Source: Spirosoma fluviale
GTDB lineage: Bacteria > Bacteroidota > Bacteroidia > Cytophagales > Spirosomataceae
Direction: 5' to 3'
Assembly (NCBI GenBank): GCA_945860325.1
Contig: CAMARL010000027.1
Coordinates: 1 to 14,524 of the forward strand
Length of the DNA: 14,524 nt
Shown: positions 5,173-13,122 of the stretch, in pieces
How positions within the stretch are numbered: the first letter of the stretch is position 1
Layout of the letters: the number at the start of each line of letters is the position of its first letter
Translations under genes and position numbers: made by a program
Notes under the pieces: model-generated
Told to the model about the DNA's origin: nothing
Databases searched by the model: none
The model's input: only the letters and a program-made list of their open reading frames with translations

Positions 5173-6626
5173 TGATAAAGAAAATTGACAAATTAATTTT
5201 AAAGGCATTTTGGGGGCCATTTATTCTAACCCTTCTGGTTGTAATTTTTATCTTTCTATTACGCTTAGTCCTTTTTTATTTTTCGGATTTATTTGGCAAA
5301 GATTTAGGCACCACCGTCTATATGGAGCTTTTTTTCTATTTCTCCCTGATCACCATTCCACTCGCATTACCTCTTGCCATGTTATTGTCCTCGCTAATGA
5401 CCTTTGGGAAATTAGGAGAAAATTTTGAATTAACTGCCTTAAAAAGCGCAGGGATTTCGATTGTCAGAATCCTCAGACCCATTTTTGCCGTGGCTGTTTG
5501 CTTAAGTATATTCATGTTTTGGTTTACGAATGTTGCCTTGCCTTGGGCCAATTTAAAAGGCTGGAGTTTATTGTATGACATCAAGACGACTAAAACTACC
5601 TTAAACATCAAAGAGGGAATTTTTTATACAGACCTTCCAGGCTATGCCATCAAAGTAGCCAAAAAGTACCCGGATAATAAAACACTTAAGTCTCTTATTA
5701 TCTACGATCACACGCACAATGATGGAAATAGGCACGTAACCCTTGCAGATTCAGCTCAGATGTACACCATTCTAGGGAAGAAATATTTGATATTTGAGCT
5801 ATTTAATGGCAAGGATTATTTAGAAGACGCAGACCGAGGAAGTAATTTGGACGCCACCGATATGGCTTTGCATAGTTTCAAAAAAAGCAAAATAGTGATG
5901 TCATTGGACGCTTTTGATCTACATAAAACAGAAGAAAATCAGTTTGCCCATCACGAGATTATGCGAAACAATTGGCAACTGGCCAACGACTCAGATTCAC
6001 TGAATAGTATCATTAATACCATGAAACGTGGTTTTACTAAATCTACCGGTCCTAACTTCATGTACCATCAAAGATCCCTTACGCAATCATTGATGTTTTT
6101 GGAAAATACAAAATGGGTCAAAAAGAGATTGGCTAAAGGACTAAAAAAGGCCAATAAAAATCCCTACGACATCGCGCTCCAACAAACTCAAAATATGTTG
6201 ACCTTCGGACAAACCAATTTAGTGAGCTTGGATGACAAAGAAATTGTATTGAAAAAAACGAACCTGGAATGGCATCATAAATTTACCAATGCCTTAACTA
6301 TTTTGGTTATGTTTTTAATCGGCGCACCCCTAGGAGCCATCATTAAAAAAGGAGGATTTGGTATCCCGGTGGTTGTGGCGGTATCCTTTTTTATCTTGAT
6401 GTATATTTTAACCCAACAAGGCGATAAAATGGCCAAGGAAGGGAAACTGATCTTGCAAATAGGAGCATGGTCTTCAAATACTATTCTTGGACTTATTGGA
6501 CTATATTTTCTGCGCATTTCCTTAAACGACTCCAGACTATTTGAATCAGATTTTTATCATGTCACTTGGCAGCGTTTAAAAAACTGGATACAGAAAACAA
6601 GAGTTTCTAAAGGGCTACAGAATTAG
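5172..6626 (+). CDS. LptF/LptG (YjgP/YjgQ) family permease
   Basis: It has 484 residues. LptF/LptG are the inner-membrane subunits that, with the ATPase LptB, extract lipopolysaccharide from the membrane. Three N-terminal membrane segments (about 13-37, 50-77, 97-122) and three C-terminal ones (about 373-391, 397-414, 427-448) flank a large periplasmic beta-jellyroll region (about 130-360). Family signatures are D-K-L-I-L-K-A-F-W-G-P-F near the start, the G-K-L-G-E-N-F-E-L-T-A-L-K-S-A-G-I-S coupling-helix segment (79-96), and I-G-A-P-L-G-A-I-I-K-K-G-G-F-G-I-P (383-399). I cannot tell LptF from LptG from one protein, so no symbol. The length is greater than the roughly 360 residues of the Escherichia coli proteins, mainly from an extended middle part. 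Translation is coupled to the START-like gene. Confidence 0.9.
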   Translation: MIKKIDKLILKAFWGPFILTLLVVIFIFLLRLVLFYFSDLFGKDLGTTVYMELFFYFSLITIPLALPLAMLLSSLMTFGKLGENFELTALKSAGISIVRILRPIFAVAVCLSIFMFWFTNVALPWANLKGWSLLYDIKTTKTTLNIKEGIFYTDLPGYAIKVAKKYPDNKTLKSLIIYDHTHNDGNRHVTLADSAQMYTILGKKYLIFELFNGKDYLEDADRGSNLDATDMALHSFKKSKIVMSLDAFDLHKTEENQFAHHEIMRNNWQLANDSDSLNSIINTMKRGFTKSTGPNFMYHQRSLTQSLMFLENTKWVKKRLAKGLKKANKNPYDIALQQTQNMLTFGQTNLVSLDDKEIVLKKTNLEWHHKFTNALTILVMFLIGAPLGAIIKKGGFGIPVVVAVSFFILMYILTQQGDKMAKEGKLILQIGAWSSNTILGLIGLYFLRISLNDSRLFESDFYHVTWQRLKNWIQKTRVSKGLQN

Positions 6627-6628
6627 AC

Positions 6629-6659
6629 TTGCATATAACATTCGTTTTTTGTACTTTTG
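6629..6659 (+). promoter_or_regulatory. Promoter of rpsO
   Basis: TTG (6629-6631), 20 bp, then TACTTTTG (6652-6659), matching TAnnTTTG. The ATG of rpsO is 35 bp after the -7 box, leaving a short A-rich leader. Confidence 0.7.
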
Positions 6660-6694
6660 CGAATTAATTTATAAAACTTTAAAACTGGTAAAAG

Positions 6695-6970
6695 ATGTAT
6701 TTGTCACCCGAGAAAAAACAAGAGATTTTCGAAACGAAAGGGAAAGCAAAGTCAAAAATCGATACTGGTTCTTCTGAATCGCAAATTGCGTTATTCACGT
6801 ACAGAATCAATTATTTGACTGAGCACCTTAAAAAGAACAAAAAAGACCATAGCACACGCTTAGGACTTTTGAAATTGGTAGGTAAGCGTCGTCGTTTACT
6901 TGATTACTTAACTCGTACCGATATCTCAAGATATCGTGCTATTATTTTGGAATTAGGTATTCGTAAATAA
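6695..6970 (+). CDS. rpsO: 30S ribosomal protein S15
   Basis: It has 91 residues, close to the usual 89. S15 binds 16S rRNA early in 30S assembly, at the junction of helices 20-22. Hallmarks are D-T-G-S (23-26) with S-S-E-S-Q-I-A next to it, the segment HLKKNKKDHSTR (46-57ish), and LGLLKLVGKRRRLLDYL followed by Y-R-A-I-I-L-E-L-G-I-R. It has its own promoter and is followed by a terminator at 6977-7010, then pnp; rpsO-pnp is a conserved neighbour pair in many bacteria. In some bacteria S15 represses its own mRNA through a leader structure; the leader here is only about 30 nt and I see no clear structure in it. Confidence 0.98.
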   Translation: MYLSPEKKQEIFETKGKAKSKIDTGSSESQIALFTYRINYLTEHLKKNKKDHSTRLGLLKLVGKRRRLLDYLTRTDISRYRAIILELGIRK

Positions 6971-6976
6971 TATATT

Positions 6977-7010
6977 CAGGGTTCCATTTAGTTGGAGCCC
7001 TGTTTTATTT
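6977..7010 (+). terminator. Intrinsic terminator after rpsO
   Basis: The stem CAGGGTTCCA (6977-6986) pairs with TGGAGCCCTG (6993-7002), with one G-T pair and a 6-nt loop, and is followed by TTTTATTT. It lies 7 bp after the stop codon. It may be partial, letting some transcripts continue into pnp. Confidence 0.8.
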
Positions 7011-7025
7011 GCCATTTATCAACAT

Positions 7026-7067
7026 TTGTCGTCGACAATCAAAGCTTATTACACGCAAGGTTGCGTG
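7026..7067 (+). promoter_or_regulatory. Two inverted repeats in the pnp leader
   Basis: TTGTCG-T-CGACAA (7026-7038) is a perfect odd palindrome. CACGCAA-GG-TTGCGTG (7052-7067) is a perfect inverted repeat ending 19 bp before the pnp start codon. In Escherichia coli a hairpin in the same place is cut by RNase III and degraded by PNPase for autoregulation. A similar role here is inference. Confidence 0.5.
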
Positions 7068-7086
7068 AGAATTTATTCAAAAACGT

Positions 7087-9228
7087 ATGTCATTTAACAT
7101 TATTCAAAAAAATATTTCGATGCCCAATGGCAAGGAAATCCAAATTGAGACTGGCAAATTAGCCAAGCAAGCGGATGGATCTGTAGTTGTTCGTTCAGGA
7201 AATATGATGTTGTTAGCCACTGTGGTTGCCAACAAAGAGGCCAAAGAGGGAGTAGATTTCCTTCCATTATCTGTTGATTACCAAGAAAAATTTGCGTCCA
7301 ATGGACGTATTCCAGGTAGTTTTCTTAAAAGAGAGGCTCGCCTTTCTGATTATGAAATTCTTATTTCACGTTTAGTAGACCGTGCATTACGTCCTACATT
7401 TCCAGATGATTACCATGCAGATGTGCAGGTAATGATCAATTTAATTTCAGCGGATTCAGAAGTTTTACCGGATGCTTTTGTTGGCCTAGCGGCTGCAGCA
7501 GCACTTGCAGTATCTGATATTCCATTTAACGGACCCATTTCAGAGGTGCGTGTAGCTAAAATTAATGGAGAATATAAAGTAAATCCAAGTGTCAGTGAAT
7601 TAGCTGGTGCTTCTTTAGAATTAATTGTTGCCGCAAATGCCAACGATATCTTAATGGTGGAAGGTGAAGGAGATGAAATCTCTGAAGCTGAAATGATTGA
7701 GGCGCTTCGCATTGCACATGATGCCATAAAAATTCAATGTCAGGCATTGAATGAATTAACAGTGGCTTGTGGTAAAACTGAAAAGAGAACGTATAGCCAC
7801 GAAACGCACAATGAAGAATTACGTGCGGAATTGTGGAAGAATTATTTCGATAAATATTTGGCAGTAGCTAAATTAGCGAACCCGAAAAAAGAAGAGAGAA
7901 AAGCAGGTTTCAAAGCGATTGTAGATGAATACATCTCAACGTTAAATGAAGACCATACTGTAAATCTTTCTTTAGCTAAAGTTTATTTACATGACATCGA
8001 AAAGGAGGCGGCTCGCCAGTTGGTATTACAAGAGCGTTATCGTTTAGATGGTCGTAAATTGAACGAAATTCGTCAAATCACTTGTGAGGTGGATTATTTA
8101 CCAACTCCACACGGATCTGCCGTTTTCACTCGCGGTGAAACACAATCATTGACTACAGTTACTTTGGGGACTAAAATGGATGAGCAGATTATTGATCAAG
8201 CCATGACTCAAGGGTATAACAAGTTTATGTTACACTATAATTTTCCAGGATTCTCAACGGGCGAAGTAAAGCCAAATAGAGGAGTAGGACGTAGAGAAGT
8301 AGGACATGGTAATTTAGCCATGCGTGCGATTAGAAAAGTATTGCCTAAAATGGAAGATTTCCCATACACATTACGTGTGGTTTCAGATATTTTAGAATCA
8401 AATGGTTCGTCGTCAATGGCCACAGTTTGTGCGGGAACATTAGCATTAATGGATGCGGGGGTTAAAATCAAAGCGCCTGTTTCAGGAATTGCCATGGGTT
8501 TAATTTCAGATCCTAAAACGGGTAAATATGCAGTTTTATCTGACATTCTAGGTGATGAAGATCATTTGGGTGATATGGACTTTAAGGTAACGGGTACCGA
8601 AAATGGTATCACTGCTTGCCAAATGGACATAAAAGTGCAAGGTTTATCCTATGAAGTTTTAGTAGAAGCATTATCTCAAGCGAGAGAAGGTAGACTTCAC
8701 ATCTTAAATGAGATGAAAAAGGCGATTCCTAGCGTTAGAGATGATTATAAGCCGCAAACTCCAAGAGCTACCGTGATCAAAATCATGAAAGAGCAAATTG
8801 GTGCGGTGATCGGGCCAGGTGGAAAAGTGGTTCAAGATATTCAAAAACAATCAGGTGCTACTGTAACCATTGAAGAAAAAGAAGATGGAGGATATGTAAG
8901 TATCTTCTCAGCAAACGGAGCTGCCATGGATATGGCGATTCGCATGGTGAAAAGTATCGTAACGATACCTGAAGTTGGCGAAATCTACGATGGAAAAGTA
9001 AAAAACATCCAAGCATTTGGTGCTTTCGTTGAATTCCTACCTGGAAAAGACGGATTATTGCATATCTCAGAAATTTCTTGGGATCGAATAGATACCATGG
9101 ATGGTGTTTTCAAAGAAGGCGATAAGGTTAAGGTTAAATTAGTGGAGGTTGACAAAAAGACTGGTAAATTCCGTCTTTCAGCGAAGGCATTATTACCAAA
9201 ACCAGAAAGTTCAGAGAAATCTGAGTAA
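7087..9228 (+). CDS. pnp: Polyribonucleotide nucleotidyltransferase (PNPase)
   Basis: It has 713 residues, full length. PNPase degrades RNA from the 3' end using phosphate and can also add nucleotides; it acts as a trimer in the cytoplasm. Domains in order are: RNase PH-like 1 (about 10-145, with FLPLSVDYQEKFAS and IPGSFLKREAR), a helical linker (about 150-235), RNase PH-like 2 (about 310-545, with L-D-G-R and FTRGETQ), KH (about 560-620, with IGPGGK near 576-581), and S1 (about 630-702, GKVKNIQAFGAFVEFLPGKDGLLHIS-type). The catalytic segment GDEDHLGDMDFKV gives D492, D498 and K500, equivalent to Escherichia coli D486, D492 and K494. No promoter was found between rpsO and pnp, so expression may come from read-through; two leader hairpins are present. 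Confidence 0.98.
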   Translation: MSFNIIQKNISMPNGKEIQIETGKLAKQADGSVVVRSGNMMLLATVVANKEAKEGVDFLPLSVDYQEKFASNGRIPGSFLKREARLSDYEILISRLVDRALRPTFPDDYHADVQVMINLISADSEVLPDAFVGLAAAAALAVSDIPFNGPISEVRVAKINGEYKVNPSVSELAGASLELIVAANANDILMVEGEGDEISEAEMIEALRIAHDAIKIQCQALNELTVACGKTEKRTYSHETHNEELRAELWKNYFDKYLAVAKLANPKKEERKAGFKAIVDEYISTLNEDHTVNLSLAKVYLHDIEKEAARQLVLQERYRLDGRKLNEIRQITCEVDYLPTPHGSAVFTRGETQSLTTVTLGTKMDEQIIDQAMTQGYNKFMLHYNFPGFSTGEVKPNRGVGRREVGHGNLAMRAIRKVLPKMEDFPYTLRVVSDILESNGSSSMATVCAGTLALMDAGVKIKAPVSGIAMGLISDPKTGKYAVLSDILGDEDHLGDMDFKVTGTENGITACQMDIKVQGLSYEVLVEALSQAREGRLHILNEMKKAIPSVRDDYKPQTPRATVIKIMKEQIGAVIGPGGKVVQDIQKQSGATVTIEEKEDGGYVSIFSANGAAMDMAIRMVKSIVTIPEVGEIYDGKVKNIQAFGAFVEFLPGKDGLLHISEISWDRIDTMDGVFKEGDKVKVKLVEVDKKTGKFRLSAKALLPKPESSEKSE

Positions 9229-9244
9229 AAAGATATCAAGTTTA

Positions 9245-9276
9245 TGGGTTTATTGGAAACAATAAACCCATTTAAT
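9245..9276 (+). terminator. Hairpin between pnp and rpoD
   Basis: The perfect 10-bp stem TGGGTTTATT (9245-9254) with AATAAACCCA (9261-9270) and a 6-nt loop is followed by TTTAAT. The T-run is short, so it may be a weak terminator or an mRNA processing or stability element rather than a full stop; rpoD starts 22 bp later with no visible promoter. Confidence 0.6.
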
Positions 9277-9291
9277 CCGTTGTAACATACT

Positions 9292-10155
9292 ATGAGGCAG
9301 CTAAAAATTAGCAAACAAATTACCAACAGGGAAAGTCAATCGCTTGATAAGTACTTGCAGGAAATCGGAAAAGTAGATTTATTGACTCCGGATGAGGAGG
9401 TTATACTAGCCCAAAAAATTCGCGAAGGGGATCAATTGTCTCTTGAGCGTTTAACGAAGGCTAATTTACGTTTTGTCGTGTCCGTAGCCAAACAATATCA
9501 AAATCAAGGACTTAGTTTAGGTGATTTAATTAACGAGGGAAACCTAGGATTAATTAAAGCCGCACAAAGATTTGATGAGACGCGTGGATTTAAATTTATT
9601 TCTTATGCCGTTTGGTGGATTCGTCAATCCATTTTACAAGCGCTAGCTGAACAATCACGTATCGTTCGTCTTCCATTGAACCGAGTAGGTTCTTTGAATA
9701 AAATCTCAAAAACTTTTTCTGAGTTAGAACAAAAATTTGAGCGTGAGCCTTCGCCAGAAGAATTAGCAGAAGTGTTAGAAATCTCAACAGGTGAAGTTGT
9801 CGATACACTGAAAATTTCAGGAAGACACGTATCCATGGATGCTCCCTTCGTTCAAGGAGAAGAAAATTCACTTTTAGATGTTTTAGAGAATGATTCAGAG
9901 GATAAACCAGATTCAGGTTTAATCAATGATTCCTTACGTCGTGAAGTTCAAAGAGCTTTATCGACGCTTACTCAAAGAGAAGCGGATGTGGTTACTTTGT
10001 ATTTTGGATTAAATGGAGAACACGCGATGACACTAGAGGAAATTGGCGAGAAATTCAATTTAACTCGAGAGCGCGTGAGACAAATTAAAGAAAAGGCGAT
10101 TCGTCGTCTGCGTCATACTTCCCGGAGTAAAGCGCTAAAAACATATCTTGGATAA
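9292..10155 (+). CDS. rpoD: Primary RNA polymerase sigma factor (sigma-70 family)
   Basis: It has 287 residues and directs RNA polymerase to housekeeping promoters. The regions seen are 1.2 (about 17-50, SLDKYLQEIGKVDLLTP), 2.1-2.4 (about 56-128, A-N-L-R-F-V-V-S-V-A, G-D-L-I-N-E-G-N-L-G-L, F-I-S-Y-A-V-W-W-I-R-Q-S-I), 3 (about 130-205) and 4 (about 215-275, with the region 4.2 helix-turn-helix M-T-L-E-E-I-G..LTRERVRQIKEKAIRRLR). Region 1.1 is absent, as is normal for the primary sigma of Bacteroidota, whose promoters have the TTTG/TAnnTTTG form seen in this window. I see no promoter of its own between pnp and the start, so it may be co-transcribed with pnp. Confidence 0.96.
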   Translation: MRQLKISKQITNRESQSLDKYLQEIGKVDLLTPDEEVILAQKIREGDQLSLERLTKANLRFVVSVAKQYQNQGLSLGDLINEGNLGLIKAAQRFDETRGFKFISYAVWWIRQSILQALAEQSRIVRLPLNRVGSLNKISKTFSELEQKFEREPSPEELAEVLEISTGEVVDTLKISGRHVSMDAPFVQGEENSLLDVLENDSEDKPDSGLINDSLRREVQRALSTLTQREADVVTLYFGLNGEHAMTLEEIGEKFNLTRERVRQIKEKAIRRLRHTSRSKALKTYLG

Positions 10156-10160
10156 TTTTT

Positions 10161-10185
10161 AAAGCCTCTCACGAGGCTTTTTTTT
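10161..10185 (+). terminator. Intrinsic terminator after rpoD, touching the menD start
   Basis: AAAGCCTC (10161-10168) pairs with GAGGCTTT (10173-10180) around a TCAC loop and is followed by a T-run to 10185. It starts 5 bp after the rpoD stop. Only 3 nt separate the T-run from the menD ATG. Confidence 0.85.
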
Positions 10186-10188
10186 GCT

Positions 10189-11865
10189 ATGGGATTTCCT
10201 GCAGGCATTGTCGAACTAGTTGATATTCTATCCCAAATGGGAGTGGAAGAAGCAGTAATTTGCCCTGGCTCAAGAAACGCACCGTTAATGTTGGCTTTAG
10301 CCAGACATCCCAAAATCCATTGTTATTCCATCTCAGATGAGCGCTCGGCAGGATTTTTCGGGTTAGGTCTAGTGCTTGCAAGTAAAAAACCTGTGATTCT
10401 TTGTTGCACCTCAGGTTCAGCCGCTTTGAATTTTGCCCCGGCGGTGGTGGAAGCATTTTTCCAAGAGTTGCCTTTGTTGGTCTTTACTGCAGACCGACCC
10501 GCAGAATGGATCGGTCAATGGGATGGACAAACGATATATCAAAAAGAATTATATGGAAAACATGTGAAGCAATTCATTGATTTTCCTACTGATGAGCTTC
10601 AGAAGCCCGAATATTACTTGAATGTTGGAATGGGCGCATACCAACAAGCCTGCGCGGAACCCAAAGGTCCTGTTCACATCAACATCCCCATTTCTGAACC
10701 CTTTTATCCAAGTCACGGAGAATCTTTGCCCTCAAGTAGCCTACCTGTTTTATCTAAAAATTACCTGAGTAATTTGAACAAGGATACTTATGATAAACCC
10801 GTTGATTTAAGCACCTATTTTGACACAAGAAATGCAAATTCGATTTTAGTAACAGTAGGCCAAAGGCCTTACAATAAAGCTGAAAATGAATATTTCAGTA
10901 AATTAGCCACGTTAGGAATACCTGTGATAGGGGATGCCACGGCCAACTTACCTGCGGCATGCCAATGTGATCATGATTTAGTTTTGGCCAATGAAGAATT
11001 GTGGCCAGCTTTAAAACCTGATTTGCATATTCATTTTGGAAAATCATTTGTTTCCAAACGTATTAAGCAGTTTTTAAGACGCGAAAAGCCGAATAAATCT
11101 TTTCTAATTCATCCGAATCCCATCGGAAGACCCGATCCTTTTCAGTCGTTGACAGACGTGATTCCGATGGATACGCTTTCATTTTTCCAAGAATTTACTT
11201 GGCCAGGCCAACAAACGAACCCTTGGAAACTTTTGTGGCAAAGAGTAAGCAGCATTCAAGAGAAATTTTTCAATCGACCGAATTTCACCGAATTACATGT
11301 CTATAATGACATAATAAAGAAAATTGAAATTACTGACTCAGCCCAAATACATGTTGCCAATTCCTTAGCCATCAGGTATGTCAATTGGACTTCCACACAT
11401 TTTGGCAAAACAGAAGTATTTTCAAATAGAGGAACGAGTGGAATTGACGGTTGTTTAAGTACGGCTGTAGGAGCTAGTCAAAAAACCTCGAATTTAATTA
11501 TTTCTATGATCGGTGATGTGGCGTTTCACTATGACAAAAATGCCCTTTGGAATCAATATGTGCCTAATAATTTGCGAATTATCGTATTTAATAATGGGGG
11601 TGGTGGGATATTTAGAAACTTAGAAGGGGCCAAGGAACTTCCTGAATTAGAGGATTTTATGGAGACTAAGCAAAATTTGACAGCTAAAAATACCTGCTTA
11701 GATGCTGAAATTCATTACCATAGCGTAAGAAATTTTGACGAATGGGATACTATTTCTACGCCATTTTTCTCACCGAGCCAGCAAGGAGTTTTGGTGGAAA
11801 TTTTCACAAATTCCATTGAAAATGCGGATGAGCTCAAAAAATATATGGATTTATTCCGCGCTTGA
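10189..11865 (+). CDS. menD: 2-succinyl-5-enolpyruvyl-6-hydroxy-3-cyclohexene-1-carboxylate synthase
   Basis: It has 558 residues; Escherichia coli MenD has 556. This thiamine diphosphate enzyme joins 2-oxoglutarate to isochorismate in menaquinone synthesis. Visible motifs are P-G-S-R-N-A-P (26-32); D50-E51-R52-S-A, where Glu51 is the expected cofactor-activating glutamate; TSGSAALNFAPAVVEA; TADRP; GTSGIDG; the metal and thiamine diphosphate segment G-D-V-A-F-H-Y-D-K-N-A-L; and F-N-N-G-G-G-G-I-F. ATG 10189 keeps the N-terminal helix; the next Met (10237) would remove it. The start codon lies 3 nt after the rpoD terminator, so expression probably needs read-through or a promoter inside rpoD. 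The 3' end overlaps the convergent TPR gene by 15 bp. No other men genes are in the window. Confidence 0.96.
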   Translation: MGFPAGIVELVDILSQMGVEEAVICPGSRNAPLMLALARHPKIHCYSISDERSAGFFGLGLVLASKKPVILCCTSGSAALNFAPAVVEAFFQELPLLVFTADRPAEWIGQWDGQTIYQKELYGKHVKQFIDFPTDELQKPEYYLNVGMGAYQQACAEPKGPVHINIPISEPFYPSHGESLPSSSLPVLSKNYLSNLNKDTYDKPVDLSTYFDTRNANSILVTVGQRPYNKAENEYFSKLATLGIPVIGDATANLPAACQCDHDLVLANEELWPALKPDLHIHFGKSFVSKRIKQFLRREKPNKSFLIHPNPIGRPDPFQSLTDVIPMDTLSFFQEFTWPGQQTNPWKLLWQRVSSIQEKFFNRPNFTELHVYNDIIKKIEITDSAQIHVANSLAIRYVNWTSTHFGKTEVFSNRGTSGIDGCLSTAVGASQKTSNLIISMIGDVAFHYDKNALWNQYVPNNLRIIVFNNGGGGIFRNLEGAKELPELEDFMETKQNLTAKNTCLDAEIHYHSVRNFDEWDTISTPFFSPSQQGVLVEIFTNSIENADELKKYMDLFRA

Positions 11866-12591
11866 TTGCTTCGCAATTTTATCTAAATTCTTTAAATACA
11901 AATCATTTTGGGGATCAATGGCCAAAGCCATTTTAATCCACTTTTCGGCCAATTTCCACTGACTCCTTTGAATTTCTAAATAACCTAAATTATTGTAAAT
12001 CAAGTCTTTGTATTTCCCGGTCGCTAAGGCAGATTTAAATGACGTTTCAGCTAAATCCAATTGGCCTAATTCTTGGTACACAATTCCTTTGTTAATCAAA
12101 GTCTCCACCGCGTTAGGTTTCAACAATAAAGCATGCTCATAAGAAGCTAAGGCATCATTATATTGTGTTTTTTGCAAATAAATATCCCCTTGCAAAGACC
12201 AAAATGCGCTAGAGTCAGGAAAATTTTTAACCAATTCAGTAGCAGATTCAAGCGCTAAATCAAATTTTTGAAGATTTTGGAGTAATTCCGTTTGTTTAGA
12301 AAGAGCAGCCGAGAATTTAGGATCTAATTCATACGCTTTTTGGAAATCGGCTAATGCTTCATCATTTTTTTCGAGGCTTTGGTACACCAAACCACGATTA
12401 TAATATGCATCTGAAAATTTACTTTGCTTTATAATAGCCTCAGAATACCACTTAATGGATTCATAATATTCCTTTTCTTTAAATTTTTGATTTCCACGAA
12501 GGAAAAACTGAGTAGCTTCTTTTTTTTCTGCTTCTGAATCACAGGCGAAAAGAATCAAGGCGGAAAGAATAACGAATACAAATTGCTTCAT
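11851..12591 (-). CDS. TPR-repeat lipoprotein
   Basis: It has 246 residues. The N-terminus MKQFVFVILSALILFAC is a lipoprotein signal with lipobox L-F-A-C17. After it come about five to six tetratricopeptide repeats (roughly 26-240), shown by recurring patterns such as A-Y-Y-N-R-G-L-V-Y-Q-S-L, E-A-L-A-D-F-Q-K-A-Y-E-L-D-P, D-A-L-A-S-Y-E-H-A-L-L-L-K-P, N-K-G-I-V-Y-Q-E-L-G and N-N-L-G-Y-L-E-I-Q. TPR arrays hold protein partners, so it is probably a membrane-anchored scaffold or assembly factor in the periplasm; the partner is unknown. It is divergent from the cyclophilin gene (93-bp gap) and its end overlaps menD by 15 bp on the other strand. I see no exact promoter consensus in the gap. Confidence 0.88.
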   Translation of the reverse strand: MKQFVFVILSALILFACDSEAEKKEATQFFLRGNQKFKEKEYYESIKWYSEAIIKQSKFSDAYYNRGLVYQSLEKNDEALADFQKAYELDPKFSAALSKQTELLQNLQKFDLALESATELVKNFPDSSAFWSLQGDIYLQKTQYNDALASYEHALLLKPNAVETLINKGIVYQELGQLDLAETSFKSALATGKYKDLIYNNLGYLEIQRSQWKLAEKWIKMALAIDPQNDLYLKNLDKIAKQSSAE

Positions 12592-12684
12592 GCTATATAA
12601 TCAAACAAATACCGAATTTGTTTTCAATTTAAATAATTCAAAATTCATTCGCATCTTTGTAGCCTAATAAATTAATAAATCAAT

Positions 12685-13122
12685 ATGGCTTACGCAGAAA
12701 TGTTAACCGACAAAGGGTTAATGAAAATTGAATTTTACGCAGAAGATGCGCCCATTCATGTAAAAAACTTTACTGACCTTTCTAAAAATGGATTTTATGA
12801 TGGATTAACTTTTCATCGTGTGATCCCTGATTTTGTAGTCCAAGGAGGCGATCCAGATGGAACCGGTGGAGGAGGTCCAGGCTATAGTATTGCTTGTGAA
12901 CTCACTGGAAATAATCAATACCATGATCGTGGAGTATTATCTATGGCACATAGAGGTCCAAATACAGGTGGATCTCAATTTTTCATTTGTCATTCAAGAA
13001 ACAATACTTCGCACTTAGATCGCAAGCATACTTGTTTTGGTAAAGTAGTGGAAGGATTGGATGTGATTGATCAAATTAGAGAGGGAGATGTAATCCAAAG
13101 CATCAAAATCATCGAAGATTAA
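12685..13122 (+). CDS. Cyclophilin-type peptidyl-prolyl cis-trans isomerase
   Basis: It has 145 residues, a single cytoplasmic cyclophilin domain with no signal peptide. It isomerises Xaa-Pro bonds. Active-site residues are F43-H44-R45 (catalytic Arg45, as Arg55 of human CypA), F50, Q53-G-G-D-P, M87-A88, S97-Q98-F99-F100 and H115. The position of the cyclosporin-contact Trp is His110, which predicts weak cyclosporin binding as in many bacterial cyclophilins. The glycine-rich segment GTGGGGPGY (59-67) and G-P-N-T-G-G-S-Q-F-F (91-100) are standard. Upstream, CATCTTTG (12652-12659) is one base off the -7 consensus, without a well-placed -33. The stop overlaps the next gene's start by one base (TAATG). 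Confidence 0.95.
   Translation: MAYAEMLTDKGLMKIEFYAEDAPIHVKNFTDLSKNGFYDGLTFHRVIPDFVVQGGDPDGTGGGGPGYSIACELTGNNQYHDRGVLSMAHRGPNTGGSQFFICHSRNNTSHLDRKHTCFGKVVEGLDVIDQIREGDVIQSIKIIED

Noticed and set aside
5210..5611. Reading frames of 72 (plus) and 91 (minus) residues inside the LptF/G gene
   Set aside because: They are shadows of the permease gene in other frames.
7410..9326. Minus-strand frames of 103-113 residues inside pnp and across the pnp-rpoD junction
   Set aside because: They are antisense to the full-length, domain-complete PNPase gene and have low-complexity compositions typical of shadows.
9596..9871. Two minus-strand frames inside rpoD
   Set aside because: They are antisense shadows of the sigma factor gene.
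10113..10456. Minus-strand frames over the rpoD-menD junction
   Set aside because: They overlap conserved menD coding sequence and the terminator, with no family features.
11735..11962. 75-residue plus-strand frame over the menD end
   Set aside because: It is a shadow of menD and of the convergent TPR gene.
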